Source: Physcia stellaris
Taxonomy: Eukaryota > Ascomycota > Lecanoromycetes > Caliciales > Physciaceae
DNA length: 64,000 nt
Reading direction: 5' to 3'
Assembly (NCBI GenBank): GCA_018902385.1
Contig: JABSSW010000049.1
Span: 220,005-284,004 of the forward strand
Shown: positions 57,158 to 64,000 of the stretch, in pieces
How the letters are laid out: the number at the start of each line of letters is the position of its first letter
Numbering within the stretch: the stretch's first letter is position 1
The notes under the pieces: generated by a model
What the model was told of the DNA's origin: nothing
What the model saw: only the letters and a program-made list of their open reading frames with translations
The model's database searches: none
Position numbers and translations under genes: made by a program

Positions 57158-58080
57158 TCAGGTATGGCTCCTCGGATCACTGAGAGAGGTAAAGATTCCC
57201 CATTCAAGCTGTCCTTCTTGCCCACCTTTGATCCAGTGCTCCAGGCCCGTTTCGGCATTCTTCACAAAATCGTCCGAGATCTCAACATCCTTTGCCGCAG
57301 CGGCCTCGCGCAGCGCTGCAAGGACCTTACTATAATGCGTCACCAGATGTTCAGTGCAGTCCTCAAAACTAGAAGTCTGAAACCCTTGCGCCGAAAATGT
57401 AGACTGATAGAACTGCCGAGTGGCCAGGCCCGAATCAATAGAAAGACGTTTCTGGATCGGGATCAAACGCGCAGGGTCCGCATCCTGGGCTGCCATGGGA
57501 TCCGTAAATATGACAGTCCCCCACTACGCACTAGAACGCGCGATATCTCAGCAACGACGGCAGAGCGATTGGACGAGTGCAAGAAACTGTCTTGCGACCA
57601 AATAAGTTCGAAGCTCTCGTCCGCAAACGGCAAGGCCTCGAAAGATCCATCTACCACCTCAATCAGCGCCTCCAGCCCTTCTTCGCGCGTCTTCTCGCGG
57701 TTGCGCGCGTTCTGCACTTCGGAGAGGTTTAGGCATGTTACGTGGCAGCCGTACTGCTTTGCGAGCCAGCGCGCGGCGCCGCCGTAGCCGGCGCCGAGGT
57801 CGAGGATGCGGGTTGAAGTGGTTAGGGGCGTTCGGGAAGAGGCGATGGTGGCCATTCGCTCGACTGTCCTTTGGGAGGCGGCGGGAATGGTGTCTGTTGG
57901 GTTGGTGTAGATGCCGATGTGGATATCTTGGCCGCCCCAGATCGTGTGGTAGAATGTATCTGCGGAGGAGGAGTTGTAGTAGTCGCGCGCTGTGGTGGTT
58001 GCTGTGGAGCTGGGCTTGGAGTCGGAGGGCTGAGAAAAGGGTGGAGTGGCATGGGATTCCGGGTGGTTGGAAGAAGCCAT
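57158..58080 (-). CDS. Sarcosine/dimethylglycine-type SAM N-methyltransferase, one frame break
   Basis: Minus strand, no intron. The first part (58080 to about 57523) holds a Ser/Pro/Thr-rich leader, then YYNSSSADTFYHTIWGGQDI and HIGIY, SAM motif I ILDLGAGYGGAARWLA, LNLSEVQNARNRE and SFEALPFADESFELIWSQDS. The second part holds VIFTDPMAAQD, RLSIDSGLATRQFYQ, HLVTHYSKVLAALREA, GLEHWIKGGQEGQLEWGIF. These blocks follow the order of bacterial glycine-betaine-forming sarcosine/dimethylglycine methyltransferases, which make betaine with SAM. The two parts are in different frames, meeting at a run of five C (plus strand 57518-57522) inside the SGG|TVIF motif. One extra base would restore the expected SGGTVIFTDP. 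Total about 307 residues, normal for the family. Bacterial-type similarity and lack of introns make horizontal origin possible. Confidence 0.78.
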
Positions 58081-58949
58081 ATTGGGATGTTGTTACTGGT
58101 AACCTCCCAGTAGGGTGTGTGACTGTAAACGCTTCAAGTCACTACGCTTGAAAGTGCCCAAACTGTCAAATGCTGATCTCTAGTCAATGCTATCTAGTAT
58201 TCTCAACTCCACCTCGGACTGTAGGCTATCTCAACGACTTTTTGCTCCTTAACGAGGGGACTTTGTTTCGGGATGATCGTCGTCAAAACCATTGAGAGTA
58301 GCGAAACAATATAAAGAGTGGACTTGGTGACGAGAAGCCTTCTTACTGTATATAGTACATTCAGACTTTGCTGCCAATCTTACATCACAGAAGCAAAATC
58401 CCCAATCAGGGTTTTTCAACATGGAAGACGAAGCTCGTCTCCCCCATGATTTTTCAACTGAACCCCGGGATGACGTAATGTAGGGCGAGGGCGATCGGCA
58501 CGTGCTTCGGCTTCTCGCGACACGCGCACAACGCGTTCGCGTCATTTTCTCTTGTTGACTGGTCGATCATAGAAAATACCTAACTTGCTCTCCTTGATCC
58601 TTGACAAGCCTTGCCTTAGAGACAGAGAACTCGCAGATTCAAAGATTCACTGACTTGAGTGCTGACTTCCGACGACGAAAGCCTTACCCAAATATCATAG
58701 CTTGAAAAGCGATGGGCTGAGGAGACCGAGTGTAAGTATATGTCCTATTTTTCTTTGGATAGAGTGGAAACAATCTGAAATTGTAGATTTCCAACTTTAT
58801 GACAATCCCTGGTCGTATTGTGGAATCATCAAATCATTGGAAGGCGTCTCCTTGCTGTTTGCTTTTTGAAGATGAACACTAACCTGGTGTTCAATACCCA
58901 TAAGAGATACAAAGCCGGAACAGCTAGCCTTACACCATGACTAGTAAAT

Positions 58950-59360
58950 GCGGTGCAGAAAAGTGGTACCGCTATTGAGGCTATTGGCAACCCTTTGGCA
59001 CAGAAAACGTCCAAGACCAAGAATCGTAGTAGCAAAATATCTGCAGCATGTATCAAAGGCTTTCAACGATGCCAAGTCCCTTCACGAGTCACTGGCGCTG
59101 ATAACCAAAGAGACATACTAAGATCTCAAGCTATCCAAGCTTCCAGAAAACCTTACCCCACTTTACTAGATGGAGAAGCATGCTATGAAAGACAGCCACG
59201 ATTTATCACTGTATCTGACGCACGCTGTACCCGCGAGTGACTTCGTTGCAGCAGCTTCCGAAAAGAATGGGAAGACGCAAAGCTCACTGCTCAATTATTT
59301 GCGGAGTTTCTTTGAAAAGGGCGGCTGCAGCTATGTTCAACATCGTTACCAAAAAAGATA
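58950..59360 (+). pseudogene. Broken coding relic of unknown family
   Basis: One plus-strand frame keeps coding-like composition (VSKAFNDAKSLHESLALIT ... DSHDLSLYLTHAVPASDFV ... LLNYLRSFFEKGG) across the stretch but is broken. I do not recognise the family; it could be a host gene remnant or part of an old mobile element. Confidence 0.3.
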
Positions 59361-61743
59361 ATGCGAAAATTAGCAAGACAAAGGCATTTGTCCCTCATGC
59401 TACCGTGGCGTATTGCACGTCAATTTTCGGACTGCCGCACCTCTTTCTCCAATCAAGCCAAATGGCACAGGGCTGAATTGTTGATACCTCAACCGCAATT
59501 TTCTATGCTGAAATAAACGCTAACTGATTAATGTAAACGATTTAGATAGCACCAAGAACCCTGAAATCAACGGTCTTGTCACGCAAATCGGCGCTTCGAG
59601 TCTCGTAACAATCCGGTGTGACTCCCCCAGCATAATCCCCACTTGGGAAGCGGAGTCTTGACAATATGTGACCTTCCATGAAGCAGCACTATACGCTGCG
59701 CAGCTCGCTGGAAGACATCCTGGCGGACTGAGCTTCGGTAAATTAGACGATGGGTGTGAGGCCGCGAATACTAATATGCTGTTTGCGCAGTACTCGCCCC
59801 GGATTGGGGCCGAAAGTGTATAGATATGTCTGCGCTACTGCCTCCGCGTCAACTGCAGGGGCCGCTAGGATCCGAGCTTCGTCGTTGCATGTGAGCGTAC
59901 CCAGCGTTGGGAGCAGACGTTGAGTAAAGTTTTTGAAGAGGTCGGGACAAGCCAACGCAGTTTAATAAGCTTGGAAACGCTTAAGTCTCGCTTGTTGCAT
60001 CGATAACTGACCATATGGGGATAGCACGCCATCCATCAAGCTGACGCAAATGCCATAATTGTTCAGTGCAGTCTCTGGTAGAATGACAGCTGAATCATCA
60101 CGAACAAAAAAATATATATCACACACCCTAGACCCTATCCAGTGATGAAAATTGGGCACTGACATTGGATCGAAAATGACAGTTGCGTTCAACTATGTAC
60201 GTATGGGCCTGGTAAACAGGGCGAATATTCAGATCTTACCTGAAAATGGTTATGGAGCTATCGAATGCGCTCGCCATATATGTGTCATTAGGATTGAGCC
60301 TTATGGTGGAGGGTCGGGGTGTCTCCATTAATCTCGAGGTTAAATATATTGCATTATCTTCCCGACATATGAGTTTGGTTCCAGTGCTAACAGATAAAAG
60401 CGACCTCCCATCATGGCATGCACTTCACTATTGTATCCTGCATATGCCAATAGTCCCTCGATTGATTTGTAGTAGCACAAGCCGCAGAGGAAGTACATGC
60501 AGCCTGGAAGTAGAGTACCCCTACTGATCCCGCTTCCAGTCATTATCATCTTTCATATCGTGAAGCACTCGATATCTCATCTGATTCCAGCATCGCTTCT
60601 TACCTAGATGCGTAAAAGAAAGAATTCATGTGGATCTCGGCATGCTCATAACGGTGCCATGAACTCATTATGCACTTTGTTGATCAATGAGACCATCGTT
60701 CGAGCGTATACTATGGATTCGGTTCGGTGCGTATTTTCGACAATTCGCTTGTCGGCCTTGTCGGCGCTATTCGAGATGTTCCCGCATGGAGCAGTCTGGG
60801 AAGAAGTCATTCTCCCTTCGGGGTCAAAAATATCTGGAAATCATCCAAACCCGCTCAAGAAACGTAACACCAAAGAGAAGTAGTGAGAGGTGGACAGCGA
60901 TCTAGTTGATATCCAGGAACCTGAAAAGTTGTCCGCAAACACCAGATCTACGGTGATCAAAAGGCCCAAGTAATTGGAATCAAGTTGGGAGATCTCACTG
61001 GTCCATTTCCATCGCGGCATACCGGGTCTGGGTATCGATACCTACCTCTCGCAGCATTTGGTGAAATAAAGCTCGCTTGGAGAATGCAGTGTATAGGGGC
61101 CCTCCTTTGTCGGCTATGCTTTTGATCATCTACACAGCCTGCGACGTTGTCCTTGACACTATTAGTACAGTTCACGTCTTTTGCCAGCTGTTTTCTGCAG
61201 CTGTAAAGGGGCGTATTTCCATGAACCGCTAGAGGCTGCAAGAAGCTCAATCCCGCACTACAAAATCGTAGGGTTTTATACAATTCCAGGATGGTCAGGT
61301 AGCTGTTTCCGCTGCTACATCAGATCTGGGAAGGAAGCGAAATGCCATGGTTAGGGAGATGTGGCTGGTGGCAAGGTGTTGTTATTCCTGAGGTGTGTGC
61401 AGAGAAGAGAATAGAGCGAGACTCGGAAGGCCAGGAACTTTTCAGGTGTATCAGACCCTCGGAGACCCAAGCCAAAATGCCTTGCTTAGGCCCCTGAATA
61501 GGAAGTTGGCGGAGTCGCCTGAGGGATAGAGGTTTCGGGGCTCGAAGCACCATGCATAAGGGGTCTCGAAGCACCAACGAGTAAACCGATTCCTGATTAG
61601 TAAGCCAGAATAAGCCTGGAAGTATATAACCCTTCTGGCAGAACTCGTACTTAGACTTTCAAGTGATACAATTCCAGTCACCCAAAGCTGCTTCTATACG
61701 AAGTGCGACCATTCAGATCTCCAGGCTCAGTGTTCCTTTCCTT

Positions 61744-61872
61744 GGGTGCAGGAAGTCATTTAGCTTACTATTTCTTAGGCTTGACTTACTGTTCGCTTAA
61801 GGCTAAGAGACAGTAAGCTGAGTGTGTCCCTGCTACTAAGCGAACAGTAAGCTACATGACTTCCTGCTCCCA
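61744..61872. repeat. Nested fold-back (inverted) repeat
   Basis: The left arm (61744-61799) contains GCAGGAAGTCAT, TAGCTTACT and GTTCGCTTA. The right arm (61836-61872) is its inverse: TAAGCGAACAGTAAGCTACA then TGACTTCCTGC. Between them a second, shorter inverted pair (AGCTTACTATTTCTTAGGC at about 61762 with GGCTAAGAGACAGTAAGCT at 61801) is nested. The whole could fold into a cruciform; it resembles a small fold-back element or MITE remnant. No coding. Confidence 0.8.
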
Positions 61873-62482
61873 CTGGTCATGCCGGGAGAGCAAATTCTCA
61901 GGACCAACTCAACAGCATACTTACCTGAGAGTCATACTGGGTAATGACGCAGATGTAAGATTCGAATTTGAGCTCAAGGCTATCTATCGACTGTATCATG
62001 ACAGATGTTGATAAGCAATATAGTATATAGTGATATATAGATCCCGTGATCTACTGTTCGGGCATGGTGCAGGTCCCCGAATGGCGTGACAAGTAAGGTA
62101 AAAACTTGCAATCACATTCGGAGTGTGAGCGGAAGAGATTCCTCTGCGCGGTTTCTGATCACATAGTAGCTGGGACGGAATTTCCAAAAACGAGGGAGCC
62201 AAGGGAAGTGATCCGTGCTGCGCGTCGATGGCACAGACGACAAGGATAGTGGCATCCAGGCCAAATCCAAGCTCACAAAAAAACTTGCCGCAGAATGTGG
62301 AGATTTTGTCATAGATTGTGGTGTTGTCCATTGTGGACAATTCCGGATGTTTATGCCGTTTTGGCGAAACATATATTCGTGGACTCATATGGAACCTTTG
62401 AACCGCCTGAGGAGTTGCCAGTATGGCATGTCTCAGAGCCACCCTTTCTGTGACTGTGAGTACTATCCGCTGAACAGGTGCC

Positions 62483-62795
62483 TGCTCTCGATCAGTGACG
62501 TTGTGGGAGGTCTGCTTTCGCAAATTCGGAGATATATTAATGTAGTTAATATGACCGCGGCGCGTATGCAGCTAGTTACGCACGTATCTGCGAAACTAGT
62601 ATATCCATGAGGGTCCAGACGCTATGGCCGCTCGTATGCGTCTGCAGCAGCTGCAAGTCACCGCATCCGTAATCGTAAGCACCATGCACTGAAAAGCTTC
62701 GTATTCTCGATCAATCATATTGTGGAAGATCCGCGGACTAGTAGAGCGATAGTAACCGCGATGCATATGCAGCCAGCTACGTATCTACCTGCAGT
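62483..62795 (+). repeat. Diverged tandem-like duplication
   Basis: 62483-62590 and 62700-62795 share in order TCTCGATCA, TTGTGG, a GACCGCGG/TAACCGCG block, ATATGCAGC-like and CTACGTATCT-like stretches. Similarity is partial and was seen by eye; many differences look like transitions. Confidence 0.45.
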
Positions 62796-63615
62796 CCCTT
62801 ACCACAGCGGGAGGTCAGTCTCTAGCCCATGGGCTGGCAGAGACTGGCTCACTTTTGCTTGGAAGTAAGTCATGCGAGCCCATGGGATAGCGACCAAAGG
62901 ATTAGATCCCCGTCCAGTAGGGATGAACTTGGCGGTACTTGCTTCTTGAATTTGAGAGACGCTGTTGCACTCTAACCACCCGCTGTGGTAAAGAGCTGTA
63001 TAATCCTGAAGGCCCAGACCATGGCGTCTGATACGGATATGGTAACCATCACATGCGCCGGAACGGGGCAAATTTCCATCCATTATGGAGGAAAACAAGC
63101 GTTCACACATGGGAACCATGTCCTAGAGGGAGGTGAGACCTGCTGCAACGCTTTGAACGGGATATTGGGGGTCGGTCGGTCCTTCAACGTATGAGACTGT
63201 TTGATCAAATTGGGTGTGAGTCACAGGGGAGTAGAAAGAAGAGTAACCTCGGCTGACTGTATGACTCCCGTGCAATCTAATTCCCATTTCGTCAATTGGC
63301 TCGAAGAGCAGCGGACGTACATCACAGTTGGAACACGTAAGATATGTGCGAGCCTATGTTCCCTTAGTATCCCACCCTGCTTTGATAAGGGTTTTTGGCT
63401 TCTTGTGATCGTGCAGATGGTAAGCCAGACGTCTTCGCTTGGTCATCCGAGCCATGATGTGGGCTGTTCTCATGTTAGTAGGAATCCATATGCGCAGCGG
63501 CCAACGCACTTCTAGTGGAGAGGTCCCGCCGATAGCCCCTGAGATTCAAGCATTGGTTTGTCAAGTCGAGACGTGGATTGCTTGTGTCCCTCCTCTACGG
63601 ACAGCAGAAGAAGAG

Positions 63616-63623
63616 TATAAAAG
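63616..63623 (+). promoter_or_regulatory. TATA box of the terpene synthase-like gene
   Basis: TATAAAAG lies 76 bases upstream of the start codon at 63692, a spacing that allows a short leader. It is one of few perfect TATA boxes near a start in this window and fits a strongly regulated accessory gene. Confidence 0.6.
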
Positions 63624-63691
63624 AGGTTCTTCGTCCGATCTTAAACAGGACTGCTGGCCAAGATAGTGATCACAACATCCAGACAGACATC

Positions 63692-64000
63692 ATGGATCAA
63701 ATATCCCCTCAAACGTTAGCTTCTTTCTTAGTCGAATACCTCCACAAGAGCTCATACAGGGACGAAGATCCGCTACCAAGGAATGAGTTGGAAGACCTCT
63801 ACAGCTATACCATATCTTTTCTTCCCGGGAACACAAAGATTGCGCAAGCTATGAGCGAATACGTCCACGCTACGTACTTCTTCCTACCACTGAATATCCG
63901 TAAAGCAGTAGCCGTCTACAACGGCTTCCAAATGATTATGGACGACGTTCCTCAGGAAACCAACGACTCGCTCGACCTTCTGTGTTCTCAACTCGCAGCG
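63692..64000 (+). CDS. Probable trichodiene synthase-like (Tri5 family) terpene synthase, 3' end cut by the window edge
   Basis: The ATG at 63692 opens an uninterrupted frame of 103 codons to the right edge: MDQISPQTLASFLVEYLHKS, then AMSEYVHATYFFLPLNIRKA and VYNGFQMIMDDVPQE. A helix of the type 'R-A-V-x-V-Y' leading into an acidic DDxxxE motif is what Tri5-type sesquiterpene synthases show at the metal-binding site that binds the diphosphate of farnesyl diphosphate. The second (NSE/DTE) motif lies beyond the window. The assignment is based on this one motif and on overall pattern memory. The gene is complete at its 5' end and sits behind a TATA box; it may open a secondary-metabolite cluster to the right. 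Confidence 0.5.
   Translation, partial: MDQISPQTLASFLVEYLHKSSYRDEDPLPRNELEDLYSYTISFLPGNTKIAQAMSEYVHATYFFLPLNIRKAVAVYNGFQMIMDDVPQETNDSLDLLCSQLAA

Larger units (their letters stand above)
58081..63691. other. 5.6-kb decayed, gene-less region
   Basis: No intact gene supported. Traces of former coding sequence: a broken open stretch at about 58950-59360; an ankyrin-like minus-strand trace near 61070-61230 (HGNTPLYSCRKQ); and a pair of similar ~95-bp segments at 62483-62590 and 62700-62795. A fold-back repeat lies at 61744-61872. The last 80 bases contain the promoter of the terpene synthase-like gene. Confidence 0.45.

Noticed and set aside
61070-61230. Ankyrin-like trace on the minus strand
   Set aside because: One short repeat-like match (HGNTPLY) is too little for a feature of its own.
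1-64000. CRISPR arrays, tRNA or rRNA genes, intact transposons
   Set aside because: None could be recognised; no regularly spaced direct repeats with unique spacers, no tRNA-like T-loop in a plausible context, and no intact transposase or reverse transcriptase motif was seen.

Overview
The window reads as nuclear DNA of a filamentous ascomycete (Pezizomycotina). The genes carry short spliceosomal introns (mostly 45-100 nt, GTAWGT-type donors, CTRAY-like branch sites). They encode eukaryotic housekeeping proteins together with families typical of filamentous fungi: a NACHT-ankyrin STAND protein, a Clr5-ankyrin protein, a PTH11-like rhodopsin-domain protein, a 2EXR-type protein and a DUF7025-type AAA protein. 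A Leotiomycete is my guess for the class, but nothing in the sequence proves it.

Layout. 0-9 kb: the 3' part of ENP2 (cut by the left edge), four-exon PEX11, a long five-exon coiled-coil protein, and a tiny three-exon gene for mitochondrial ribosomal protein bL33m (MRPL39) hidden in polypurine/polypyrimidine DNA. 9.7-12.7 kb: a secreted protein with two copies of one domain and one reading-frame break, then a 2EXR-like protein. 12.7-18.4 kb: 5.7 kb with no gene I can support, only low-complexity DNA and a diverged repeat pair. 18.4-34.8 kb: a PEP mutase/isocitrate lyase-family enzyme; a 1,482-residue NACHT-ankyrin protein converging on it with 13 bp between the stop codons; alanine aminotransferase with a separate presequence exon; a DUF7025-AAA protein whose ATPase motifs are degenerate; proteasome subunit RPN7; and mRNA cap methyltransferase ABD1. 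36.4-38 kb: a secreted or membrane Cys-rich protein. 41-45 kb: a rhodopsin-domain membrane protein and an FAD monooxygenase, divergently transcribed. 45.4-64 kb: an accessory region with a helical/ubiquitin-like/zinc-knuckle/TPR protein, structured satellites, an HSL-type esterase, a Clr5-ankyrin protein, a sarcosine/dimethylglycine-type N-methyltransferase, about 5.6 kb of decayed DNA with a fold-back repeat, and at the right edge the first exon of a probable Tri5-like terpene synthase.

The left and middle parts (ribosome biogenesis, peroxisomes, mitochondrial translation, proteasome, capping, alanine metabolism) look like conserved core genome with no operon-like logic. The right third looks like accessory genome. 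Three genes (10.15, 53.27 and 57.52 kb) are each broken by what looks like a single missing base in a G/C run, and a fourth (50.3 kb) changes frame in a G-rich tract. This suggests undercalled homopolymers in the assembly as much as true pseudogenes. Exon joins were worked out by eye from splice signals and frame continuity; no alignments or searches were run.
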